Source: Bacteroidales bacterium
Lineage (GTDB): Bacteria; Bacteroidota; Bacteroidia; Bacteroidales; UBA932
DNA: 55,341 bases
Assembly: GCA_017453565.1 (NCBI GenBank)
Contig: JAFTEQ010000043.1
Coordinates: 1-55,341 of the forward strand
Direction of reading: 5' to 3'
Part shown: piece by piece, positions 44,657 to 51,917 of the stretch
Layout: every line of letters starts with the position of its first letter
How positions within the stretch are numbered: the stretch's first letter is position 1
Translations under genes and position numbers: made by a program
The notes under the pieces: model-generated
What the model was told of the DNA's origin: nothing
Databases searched by the model: none
Seen by the model: only the letters and a program-made list of their open reading frames with translations

Positions 44657-44694
44657 TCCGTCAGGTCCGTCCCGCAGGCTACTAACCTGACGGA
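44657..44694. repeat. REP-like palindrome, copy 1
   Basis: 38 nt: TCCGTCAGGT (44657-44666) and its exact complement ACCTGACGGA (44685-44694). It lies just after the 3' end of the transposase frame. Confidence 0.65.
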
Positions 44695-44706
44695 CCGATA
44701 TCCCTT

Positions 44707-45183
44707 CTACAGCCCTCCAAACCCAATTCCTCCGTCAGGTCCGCTGGTATTTAATCGAACCTGACGGGAGCGCACAAATCCGTTCACCTCTTCTAGCGTA
44801 AAACCAGAAATACTGGCTAATTGTTTTGCGTTGGTACGAACCGAATGGTACAGTAGTTTAACCAAGGATATCTTCTGTATTCGGGACAGCTGCGACAGAC
44901 TGCAACCATATCGGTCATGCGCCTTGTCTTCCGATAGTTTCAAGAATTCCGAATCGTTCAGCCCCTTTTTGGGATATCGTTCCAGCAACTCTTCCATTTC
45001 TGCATCCAGATTCCGGAACAGAGTGCGCATAAAGAATTCATAATCATTAAAGAATGCTCTTTCTACATATTCATGATACACCGTTGATGCGGGAATAAGT
45101 CGACCACAAGTATCCAAACGCCATGGCAATGTGCTGGGGACATCATGAGAATGGAATCTCTTCCGTTTTTCATCGGGGCCCAT
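44707..45183 (-). pseudogene. C-terminal part of REP-associated transposase, second frame
   Basis: A 158-residue open frame beginning MGPDEKRKRFHSHD. The segment LDTCGRLIPASTVYHEYVE, followed by helical sequence and SLVKLLYHSVRTNAKQLASISGFTLEEVNGFV (HTH-like), matches my recollection of the C-terminal part of Bacteroidetes REP-associated (IS200-like) transposases. It is in the +1 frame relative to the N-terminal part and overlaps it by 14 nt. It has no independent start context, so it is probably the rest of one gene, either broken by an indel or reached by frameshifting. The 3' end contains REP-like palindrome copy 2. GC is lower than in the surroundings. Confidence 0.65.
44731..44768. repeat. 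REP-like palindrome, copy 2
   Basis: 38 nt, same arms as copy 1 (TCCGTCAGGT 44731-44740; ACCTGACGGG 44759-44768), spaced 36 nt from it. It overlaps the coding end of the transposase. Confidence 0.65.
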
Positions 45184-45607
45184 CGTTGAAACTGGTCCAG
45201 GGATACGTATCTATCCGTCCTCCGGGTTGATCTTTTGCATTACGCAGGACATAGGCAATGGCATTGCGGAGGTAACGGTCGTTATCCAGATATACGGCAT
45301 AATCATGACTGCGCCCCAAAGGAGAAGCCGTGGCATATTTCTTCGCATAATACATGGAATAGCGTTTCTTAAAACTGGCTGCCGCGCTACACACTGCCGC
45401 CCTGTCTTTGGCAAGAACGATACAATGATAATGATTAGAAAGCACACAATAGCACGGAAGCAGCATGTTACTGGCTAGCACAGAAAGATGGAGATACTTC
45501 ACTGCCTGGTCGTAGTCTTCGTCGTCACGACACATCACTCCGTGATCCAGCCCCTCCGAACATAGATGAAAAGGGAATAATCCCGACGGGTTTCTGTCGA
45601 ATTTCAT
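45170..45607 (-). pseudogene. N-terminal part of REP-associated tyrosine transposase (Y1, HUH)
   Basis: A 145-residue open frame starting ATG 45607. The Y1 HUH motif is SNHYHCIVLA (His-x-His), and the catalytic Tyr is probably in NAIAYVLRNA. The N-terminal GVMCRDDEDYDQAVKYL and the end TYPWTSFND are typical of REP-associated transposases, which are single-copy relatives of IS200/IS605 that act on REP palindromes. The frame stops at TGA (45170-45172) right after GGG CCC CGA, and the continuation is in the +1 frame. It may be a +1 frameshift site or a recent mutation. No terminal IS ends are visible. Confidence 0.75.
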
Positions 45608-45638
45608 AGCATTTTATTTAGGTTGGCTACAAGGTACG

Positions 45639-45673
45639 AAAAAAACCGGACACCCCGTGATGGGATGCCCGGA
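45639..45673 (-). terminator. intrinsic terminator after the secreted nuclease region
   Basis: On the minus strand CCGGGCATCCC pairs with GGGGTGTCCGG around a short loop, followed by seven T. It is 23 nt after the nuclease stop codon (45696). Confidence 0.75.
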
Positions 45674-45695
45674 AAATGGTGCATGGAGAAAACCG

Positions 45696-46865
45696 TCAGA
45701 AGGAACGGAAAGTGGTCCAGTTGGAATTGGTCTCACAACTGGTCTGCAGGGCCGCAGAGAGGTTGTGGAAGAGGTCGAGGCCGGTCCAACTCTCAAGCTG
45801 GTCCACACTCACCGTGTAGTCGGCGTAGGCCTCGCCCTTGAGGTCGTTGTGGGGCAGCCAGAAACCGATGGCGGAGGCCGAGGTCACCACCCCGGCGCTG
45901 CGTTTCACCTTCAGCAGGGCCTTCCAATAGTAATTGGGAAGGGGCAGTTTCTTGCTGTCGTTACCGTTGGTAATCTTGGTGATGCCTTCCGTACCGTCGG
46001 TTTTCTTGCGGAACGCCGCCCCCGTAACTACATAGACCGTATCGCAACCGGGCAGAAGAGCGCGGACAGCTTCTTCTAGGTCGTTCCAGATGCCGCCGTT
46101 GAATCCGTTCTGGATCTGAGGCGTCAGGTTGGTGTAATAGTAGGTCTGCGCCTGCATGGCATCAACGGCGTTGCGGTCGGCATTGGGAATCTGGTGCCCG
46201 CGTCCGTAGCTGTTACTCGCATAATTGGGCGTGGAGACCGCCACCCCATAGCCACTGCTCGCAAGCGTCTGCTTGGCCGAGGGCACATCGGGATCGTAGG
46301 CCCAGGTCTCCGTACGGCCGCTGGTGCAGTGGGCGGAGCAGAGCGGATAGGCTACCCAGTATGAGGCGTACATTTCGGGGTCGTAGAGAAGGCTGTAGTT
46401 TCGCTGCCGGACGCCGCCCATCATGGCCTTGTGCGTATGGGCATAGAGGTCGGTGAAACTGGACGTGCTGGTACCCGATAACGAAGAGTAACTGTAGTCA
46501 GGCAACTCCAGCCAGCCTGCGCCGAGTACGGGTACGGACACAGACCCGGGCGTCGAGAACGACTGCTCGGAACCGTAGCGGTATACGTAGGCCGATGCGG
46601 ACTCGTCGTACTCGTGGACGTATGCCTTATAATAATAGGTAGTGCCGGAAGTGAGGCCGGTCAGCGCCTTGGAGAAGGGCGAGGACGTGGAACCGGATGA
46701 GACCTGATTGGGTAACACTCCGGAAGAGGTTCCGTAGATGAACCCCGTGTCATCGATTGATCCTGTTGCTCCCGAGAAGGAGCCCTGGAGGGTTGCCCCT
46801 CCAGAACTCACTCCGCCAGTCCCTCCGGTAACTACGACAGCCGTAGCCTGCGGAGTGGGGGAACT
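45696..46865 (-). pseudogene. secreted DNA/RNA non-specific endonuclease domain cut off by in-frame TGA
   Basis: An open frame of 389 codons between a TGA (46866-46868) and its own TGA (45696-45698). It begins SSPTPQATAVVVTGG, continues with a FnIII/Ig-like segment (GATLQGSFSGATGSIDD; TYYYKAYVHEYDES) and then a nuclease domain (from about LGAGWLELPDYSYS). The active-site motif is YGRGHQIPNADRN, with the metal-binding Asn probably in TNLTPQIQNGFNGGIWNDLE. There is no ATG or signal peptide; the only internal start, GTG at 46811, would leave the nuclease in the cytosol. It is in the same frame as the lipoprotein upstream, so the original product was probably one 1083-residue lipoprotein. The nuclease domain is paralogous to the gene at 51918-52946. 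Confidence 0.75.
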
Positions 46866-48950
46866 TCAATTCTTATAGAAAGTTATACCTTTCAGGTCAA
46901 GTCCGTAGTTAGAATTCTTGCTATTAGAACAAGTGAAAACAATTTTGTAGCGATAGCCATCGCAATCTGTGCTGCCAGATTTTGTAAACGTCAGTGTTTT
47001 TGCCGTACCAACAGCGAATGTGAATGTATCGGATGTAGTGAACGTCACACCGTTTGTACCGGCAGTTAAATCATCCGCAGTAGGATACGCCACAACTGTA
47101 ATTGAGCTAACTGTCAAATTAGCGTTAGAGACTCCATTTGTAGAGATTACGATCTCATCGCAATCACCGTCCATGTCAGATTTAGCATAAATGACGCGCT
47201 CGGCATTTGTTAGCGACCTACCTCCAATTCTCCAATAACCATCAAAATTCTGATTGCCGGGAGCATTCCAAGTCATCCCGTCAATCACAACATCATAAGT
47301 ATTCGCATAGGCAGTATTGGAAGCTTGTGCAGGCGTTAATGCATAAACTTCTGTCTTTGAGGACCATTGGGCATAGAGCGTCAAATCGCCTGTAGCCACG
47401 GCAGAAGCACCGGCAGCATAAGAAGACCCGGATCCGTTTGCTGCAGTATTCCATCCTGTAAAGGTACAATCTGTTTTTACGAGGGTTCCGGCTGCCGCTA
47501 CCGTGAAGGGGCCGGAAGTGACAACAGATGCCGGAGCCGTTCCGCCGGTGTTACCATTTCCATTGTATGTAACAGTATAGGGGGTAATCAGGGACGGGCC
47601 GCTTCCGGAACCTTCGAGTTTGTAAAGGGCCTGAAGATCTGATACAGACGAACCAGATGCGTAACAGGAGAAGCGGGAACTGGGGCCATTATATCGTATG
47701 TGATTGTTGTTGGAACTGTCCATGGCGATGAGCGTCATTTCGCCCGTCTCCGCATTTACAATAGTGGGAGTCCAATAACCATTTACATCGTTGGTAGTCT
47801 GGATGCCCAAGCAATTCCCGCCGCCTTTAGCATAGAGATAACCGTTGGTTCCGTTCAGGGCAATCGTATTGGTTGCGCCGCCGGCTTCGATGGTGAAGAC
47901 ATCCACAGTAGCAGCAGGGTTGGTAATCTTACTGTAGTCAAGGCTCTTGGCCTGAGATACTGTGCTGATGAAGTTGGATTCGGTGGTCCCGATACCCGCA
48001 GCATAGGCGGTAGCTCCAACCGCGGCAATAATCACTTTGGAGCCTGCAGTAAGCTCGGAATAGGAAGTGACCAGGTTGTAAACCTTGTCTGACGGAGGCG
48101 TGATGCCGGCGAAATCTACGTCAAACGTAGCCACGTGGCCGGCGGCAAGAGCGGCAGGAGTGTTAATGACCTTAGTGTACACCTTGGAATTCGTGGTGGT
48201 CACGGAAATGGTCAGTTCTGTGCCGGATGCCATGGGAGCGCATGCAAACCAGATGTTTGAAGGAGAATCCGTCAGAATCGTGATGGCGTTTGTGGCTCCG
48301 TTCTCTTCCAATGTCCCCACCTTTGCTCCTCCTACGTAGTAATAGTATCTGTATGCTATGTTTGCATTGGCGGAGACAAGGACAGAAGCCACCTCGTCGC
48401 CGACAGCCAGGTCAAGGTTTGTGATGGACATCTTGACATAAGCCGTGATGTGAGAGAAATCAAGATCGACGGAAGACGGGAAGGTCCCGACGGTAGAAGA
48501 GGTTGCCGCCAGTATCATGGCGCTTTCATCCGGGCCTGTAGCCGTTGGCGTCTGTGTGGTGGGAATCTGGAGGTTCCAGCTGAAATAGGTGGAATTCACG
48601 CCACTTACCACGGCGCTTGCAGGACTTACGGCATAGAACGTATAGGAGCCGCTCCCATCGTCTGAGAATGTTGCATCGAAAGAAGCCTGCGTATCGCTGA
48701 TTTTTGTGACAGTAGCGGCCTGACCTGTAGAATAATTCTGAGCAATCTTGACCTGGCTGTCATTAGCGGTCCAAATGGTAGGATACTTTCCGGCGGTCAG
48801 CGTCCCGAAAGTTGTCCTGGTATCAGGAGAAAGAGCATTGAAGGTCACGGTCTGCGCTTCGCCCACTGGAGCGATCTCCGCTTTCTGGCAGGAAGCAAAC
48901 GCAATCACAGCTGCTGCGATTGCGAAAACAGATTTGATCATCTTTTTCAT
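46866..48950 (-). CDS. multidomain surface lipoprotein (fimbrillin-like, InlB-like repeat)
   Basis: A 694-residue protein ending KGITFYKN-TGA. The signal peptide MKKMIKSVFAIAAAVIAFASC has its lipidated Cys at 21. Residues ~25-285 are fimbrillin-like (TFNALSPDTRTTFGTL; PTIWTANDSQVKI; FTFYAVSP-type segments). About 290-455 is a second beta domain (NLVTSYSELTAGSKVIIAA; NGYLYAKGGGNCLGI), and about 457-526 is an InlB/Listeria-Bacteroides repeat (VTYNGNGNTGGTAP; CTFTGWNT; TLYAQW). The rest, a beta-sandwich, may be carbohydrate-binding. The next codons after the TGA stay in frame with a nuclease domain. ATG at 48950 was chosen for the signal peptide; it is 13 nt after the small-protein stop. GC is clearly below the window average. 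Confidence 0.82.
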   Translation of the reverse strand: MKKMIKSVFAIAAAVIAFASCQKAEIAPVGEAQTVTFNALSPDTRTTFGTLTAGKYPTIWTANDSQVKIAQNYSTGQAATVTKISDTQASFDATFSDDGSGSYTFYAVSPASAVVSGVNSTYFSWNLQIPTTQTPTATGPDESAMILAATSSTVGTFPSSVDLDFSHITAYVKMSITNLDLAVGDEVASVLVSANANIAYRYYYYVGGAKVGTLEENGATNAITILTDSPSNIWFACAPMASGTELTISVTTTNSKVYTKVINTPAALAAGHVATFDVDFAGITPPSDKVYNLVTSYSELTAGSKVIIAAVGATAYAAGIGTTESNFISTVSQAKSLDYSKITNPAATVDVFTIEAGGATNTIALNGTNGYLYAKGGGNCLGIQTTNDVNGYWTPTIVNAETGEMTLIAMDSSNNNHIRYNGPSSRFSCYASGSSVSDLQALYKLEGSGSGPSLITPYTVTYNGNGNTGGTAPASVVTSGPFTVAAAGTLVKTDCTFTGWNTAANGSGSSYAAGASAVATGDLTLYAQWSSKTEVYALTPAQASNTAYANTYDVVIDGMTWNAPGNQNFDGYWRIGGRSLTNAERVIYAKSDMDGDCDEIVISTNGVSNANLTVSSITVVAYPTADDLTAGTNGVTFTTSDTFTFAVGTAKTLTFTKSGSTDCDGYRYKIVFTCSNSKNSNYGLDLKGITFYKN

Positions 48951-48963
48951 AAGGCGCAACTGT

Positions 48964-49113
48964 TTACAGGGTAAGCCAATCATCTTCTGTGGCATCGGCG
49001 ATCCCGCTTCCGCGGTAACTGGTGCAGAGGACCTCCTGAGGACGAAGGTCCACTACGGTGCACAAAGGAGCTGCATAGCCCTCCAGCGCACTAAAACTAG
49101 GTTTTTTAATCAT
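48964..49113 (-). CDS. 49-residue small protein ahead of the surface lipoprotein
   Basis: Starts ATG 49113, ends TAA 48964-48966. It begins MIKKPSFSALEGYAAPLCTV, then VDLRPQEVLCTSYRGSGI, and ends DDWLTL. It has the same position (just before a lipoprotein start) and a similar core (LR..E.LC.S....I) as the 53-residue proteins at 31.4 and 32.5 kb, but the match is too loose to prove homology. It has no signal peptide and no membrane segment. It is first in the transcript from the box at 49155-49162 and 13 nt ahead of the lipoprotein ATG. Function unknown. Confidence 0.6.
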   Translation of the reverse strand: MIKKPSFSALEGYAAPLCTVVDLRPQEVLCTSYRGSGIADATEDDWLTL

Positions 49114-49154
49114 GAGATATAAGTTATGTATTGTTTCTGCTGATTAATAACTTA

Positions 49155-49162
49155 CAAAGTTA
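49155..49162 (-). promoter_or_regulatory. -7 box of the small-protein/lipoprotein/nuclease unit
   Basis: TAACTTTG on the minus strand, giving a leader of about 36 nt before the ATG at 49113. No clear -33. Confidence 0.55.
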
Positions 49163-49223
49163 CCACTCTTTTTGGGAAGAACAACTAAAAAGCGCCGATT
49201 GTTGATAACTTTTCATAACTCAC

Positions 49224-49257
49224 AAAGGCGGACACCCGAAACGGGCATCCGCCTTTT
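49224..49257. terminator. hairpin with terminator look inside a divergent intergenic region
   Basis: AAAGGCGGA (49224-49232) and TCCGCCTTT (49248-49256), with an inner CCCG-AAA-CGGG. Flanking T runs are short on both strands (TTTT on plus, TTT on minus). No coding gene ends here. A TATGTTTG box on the minus strand at 49283-49290 could start a short transcript ending at this hairpin. Confidence 0.5.
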
Positions 49258-49388
49258 CCAACAACACATAATCCTTACGCTGCAAACATAGGGCGTCCGC
49301 TTGGACTTTCCAAGCAATCGAAAGAAACCTATCAAAGGTTTTTCTGTTTGCGACGGTTCGAATAAAATTGTATGTCCTAAAGATTTTG

Positions 49389-49396
49389 TAGGTTTG
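49389..49396 (+). promoter_or_regulatory. -7 box of the AlkZ-like gene, 4 nt from the ATG
   Basis: TAGGTTTG ends 4 nt before the ATG at 49401; an ATTG at 49367-49370 is 18 nt upstream. A leaderless mRNA is predicted. Confidence 0.6.
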
Positions 49397-49400
49397 CAGC

Positions 49401-50150
49401 ATGAAAGAGCGCTGGATTGACTGTGCAGAGGCCATGATTGCCGCCGTGCGGCAGCTGGGCGTGGTGCCCCTTTTCCGTTGCGGCGTGCACGGCTGGTCCA
49501 TCGAGGAGCAGACGGCGCCGGGATTTTGGTTCACAGAAGGCGACGAGCTGGGCCCCTGGGACTGGAAGGTGGAGGTAGTGCGCGAGGGCGATATCGCCTA
49601 CGGCAAGTTCCTGGGCGGGAAGGCCGCTTTTGCCACGCGCGAATGGTACGCCCTGCTCTGCGACGCACGCCGGAGTCTGCCGCGTTACCGAATGGCCCTG
49701 GGCGAGCCCTTCCCGGCCAAAACCAAATACGAGCAGGAAATGCAGCGTCTCTCCCCCATGGCCCTGCAGGCTATACGGGCGCAGGGCTCCTGCAACACGG
49801 GCGAACTGCGCGCCGCCTGCGGCGGGGTGAAGAAAACCATCATCGACAGTGTGCTCCAGTATCTTCAGATGGGTACCTGGTGCCTCACGGGCGACATCAC
49901 GCGGGTCTACCGCGGGCCCGACCTTCATTACAACGGCTGGCAAAAAGCCTCATACACCACGCCCGAGGCGCTTTTCGGCACCGCACAGGGGGAGGTCTCC
50001 GGCCCTTCCTGGGCCAAGCGTTTCGAACAGGAGGCACAGCGACCGAAGCGGGCGCAGCTATCGCCGGAAGCCGCACGTTCGGCTATCATCGACCACATTC
50101 TGGAAATCGCCCCCGCAGCGGAGCGCAGAGCCGTTGAAAAGATGATCTGA
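49401..50150 (+). CDS. AlkZ-related winged-helix protein (tentative)
   Basis: A 249-residue protein. The N-terminus has VVPLFRCGVHGWSIEEQ and a Trp-rich stretch (WFTEGDELGPWDWKVEV). The centre has RLSPMALQAIRAQGSCNTGELRAACG, a winged-helix-like segment, and the C-terminus is helical. It resembles proteins I recall as 'AlkZ-related' in Bacteroidetes, which share the winged-helix fold of the AlkZ DNA glycosylase but are shorter and lack the QxQ-type catalytic motif, so a glycosylase function cannot be claimed. The -7 box is 4 nt from the ATG. It converges with the LytTR gene; the stops are 5 nt apart. Confidence 0.5.
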   Translation: MKERWIDCAEAMIAAVRQLGVVPLFRCGVHGWSIEEQTAPGFWFTEGDELGPWDWKVEVVREGDIAYGKFLGGKAAFATREWYALLCDARRSLPRYRMALGEPFPAKTKYEQEMQRLSPMALQAIRAQGSCNTGELRAACGGVKKTIIDSVLQYLQMGTWCLTGDITRVYRGPDLHYNGWQKASYTTPEALFGTAQGEVSGPSWAKRFEQEAQRPKRAQLSPEAARSAIIDHILEIAPAAERRAVEKMI

Positions 50151-50155
50151 CCCCG

Positions 50156-50971
50156 CTAGAGCAGCGAAGAGAGTTTGTCGTAGTAGCTGCGCGACACCGG
50201 GATGCCGGGAAATCCGTCTACATCGAGTTCGGCCATAATCTGGCTGCCAGTCTCCCGCCGGAGCACCTTCACGTGTTGGGGATTGATATAATAGGAACGC
50301 TGGCAGCGGACCAGTCCGTGCCGGCCGGCCGTTTCCTCGAGCGAACGCATGGACGCGCGGAGCACGAATCGTTTGGCGCGCCCGGCGTCGAGATAATGGA
50401 TGCTCACATAGTTCTCTTCGGCCTGGATGAAGAGCACGGCCTGCTGCGCAATGATGAGGCGCAGTTTTTTATACTCATCGAAAAAGCGGATGAGTGAATC
50501 GTCGTCGGCTGCAGCCGCGGCAGCAGCGGCTTTCTTCTTGGCATCGAGCGCAATGGAGAGGGTGAGCACCAGGTAGGGATAGATGAGGATGGCATAAGAA
50601 ATGCCCACGCACTTGGCCACAACAGAGAAAAATGACAGGCTTCCGTGCAGCATGAGCGTCACATAGAGCGAGATGAACTGCGCCGCAAGGAAGACTTCCC
50701 CGATGCACCAGACCACGTAATGCGCCCAGGTAAAATGCTTCATACGCGCCCGCAGCAGATACAGGGTCAGACGAGAGAGCGCCAGCACACCCAGGATGAT
50801 GCTCGCTATGATGGAAACGTTGAACGCAAAGAGCGAACGACCCATATCCAGGAACCCATCGAGTCCGAAGGGACTGTAGAGGATAGCGAAAACCATGAAA
50901 AAGAGCGGACACACCAGAACGTAAAGAATCTGGGCGTACAGCTTGCGGTATGAGTCGGGCAGTGTATGCAT
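50156..50971 (-). CDS. membrane-bound LytTR-family DNA-binding regulator
   Basis: A 271-residue protein. Four hydrophobic segments (about residues 12-32, 45-65, 85-105 and 115-140) are followed by an Ala-rich linker (KKKAAAAAAAADDD) and a C-terminal LytTR DNA-binding domain (LFIQAEENYVSIHYLD; VLRASMRSLEE; LVRCQRSYYINPQHV). Membrane LytTR proteins of this type regulate envelope or virulence genes in response to unknown signals. No sensor kinase is adjacent, so the membrane domain may itself sense. ATG at 50971 is preferred because in-frame upstream codons sit at the promoter box (50994-51001), 22 nt away. Target sites are not identifiable here. Confidence 0.88.
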   Translation of the reverse strand: MHTLPDSYRKLYAQILYVLVCPLFFMVFAILYSPFGLDGFLDMGRSLFAFNVSIIASIILGVLALSRLTLYLLRARMKHFTWAHYVVWCIGEVFLAAQFISLYVTLMLHGSLSFFSVVAKCVGISYAILIYPYLVLTLSIALDAKKKAAAAAAAADDDSLIRFFDEYKKLRLIIAQQAVLFIQAEENYVSIHYLDAGRAKRFVLRASMRSLEETAGRHGLVRCQRSYYINPQHVKVLRRETGSQIMAELDVDGFPGIPVSRSYYDKLSSLL

Positions 50972-50993
50972 TTGGTCACAATTTTTGTTGGGA

Positions 50994-51001
50994 CAAAGAT
51001 A
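50994..51001 (-). promoter_or_regulatory. -7 box of the LytTR gene
   Basis: TATCTTTG on the minus strand, 22 nt before the ATG at 50971. Confidence 0.6.
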
Positions 51002-51112
51002 CAAAAATCTTTCATTTTATCCCTAAATAATTGCTTTTGTCCCAAAATCAGGCATTTCGTCACTATTTGTTCGTCCCTGTCCCCATTTCTTTTCCGCTCG
51101 GGAAAGGCCCCC

Positions 51113-51120
51113 TAACTTTG
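51113..51120 (+). promoter_or_regulatory. -7 box of the SGNH hydrolase
   Basis: TAACTTTG, 24 nt before the ATG at 51145. Confidence 0.6.
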
Positions 51121-51144
51121 CCCTCGGATCAAAACGAAAAAAGT

Positions 51145-51915
51145 ATGGCACGCAAAGGTATCCTTTCCGCTTTCGGCGACTCCATTGTGAAGGGAGTCGT
51201 CCCCGAGCAAGAGACGGCGGCGTCGTACAGGCTTCTCGAACAGAGTTTCCTCGACCTGTGTGGCGCCCGTTTCGACATGCCCACCGCCAATTACGGCCGC
51301 TTCGGCAGCACCGTTACGGTGGGACAGAAAATCCTGGACCGTCATCTCGACGCCCTGGGCTCTTCTTCCATTACGCTGCTGGAGTTCGGCGGCAACGACT
51401 GCGACTATGACTGGGGCGCCATCGGGGCCGATCCCGAGGCGCAGCATCTGCCCCACACGGGCGTGGAACAGTTCCGGCTCATCTATAAAGATATTATCGA
51501 CAAGGTGCGCTTTGCCGGCAGCGAACCCGTCCTGCTCACCTTGCCTCCACTCGACCCCGACCGCTACTACCGCCACGTCTGCCGCGATATGGACGAGCGC
51601 GGGCACGCCAACGTCCTGCGCTGGCTGGGCGGCAACACCGCCTTCATCTTCAACTGGCACGAAATCTACAATCTGGAAGTCCTCAAGATCGCCGCTGCCC
51701 TGCGGGTGCGTGTAGCCGACATCACCGGCGCCTTCCTGGCCCGACGCAGCTACAGCGACCTGCTCTGCGCCGATGGCATCCACCCCAACGAACAGGGGCA
51801 CAGACTCATAGCCGACACACTGTGCACGCTCCTGAAGCATATTCTGCCAAACCCGGCTTCAGGGGCGTGCGTCGGCTCCGTTTTCCGGGAGCCGGCCCTT
51901 GCAACGGCCAGATAA
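51145..51915 (+). CDS. SGNH/GDSL-type hydrolase (esterase)
   Basis: A 256-residue protein of the SGNH fold. Block I is LSAFGDSIVKG with the nucleophile Ser13, block II includes the Gly of NYGRFGSTV, block III is EFGGNDCDYD with the oxyanion Asn, and block V is CADGIHPNEQGH with the catalytic Asp and His. These enzymes hydrolyse esters of carbohydrates or lipids. There is no signal peptide, so it is cytosolic. ATG at 51145 was chosen because GDS is normally about 10 residues from the start and the upstream frame spans the promoter. The last ~20 residues look like tail sequence. It converges on the secreted nuclease, with stops 2 nt apart. Confidence 0.9.
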   Translation: MARKGILSAFGDSIVKGVVPEQETAASYRLLEQSFLDLCGARFDMPTANYGRFGSTVTVGQKILDRHLDALGSSSITLLEFGGNDCDYDWGAIGADPEAQHLPHTGVEQFRLIYKDIIDKVRFAGSEPVLLTLPPLDPDRYYRHVCRDMDERGHANVLRWLGGNTAFIFNWHEIYNLEVLKIAAALRVRVADITGAFLARRSYSDLLCADGIHPNEQGHRLIADTLCTLLKHILPNPASGACVGSVFREPALATAR

Positions 51916-51917
51916 CC

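Noticed and set aside
44295-44764. Short plus-strand open frames after tRNA-Thr
   Set aside because: Composition is Arg/Ser/Pro-rich with no domain; the region is better explained by palindromes.
45696-48950. UGA as a sense codon throughout this genome
   Set aside because: Many intact genes here end with TGA (susC, trkH, ftsE, nth, the helicase), so the TGA at 46866 is a local event.
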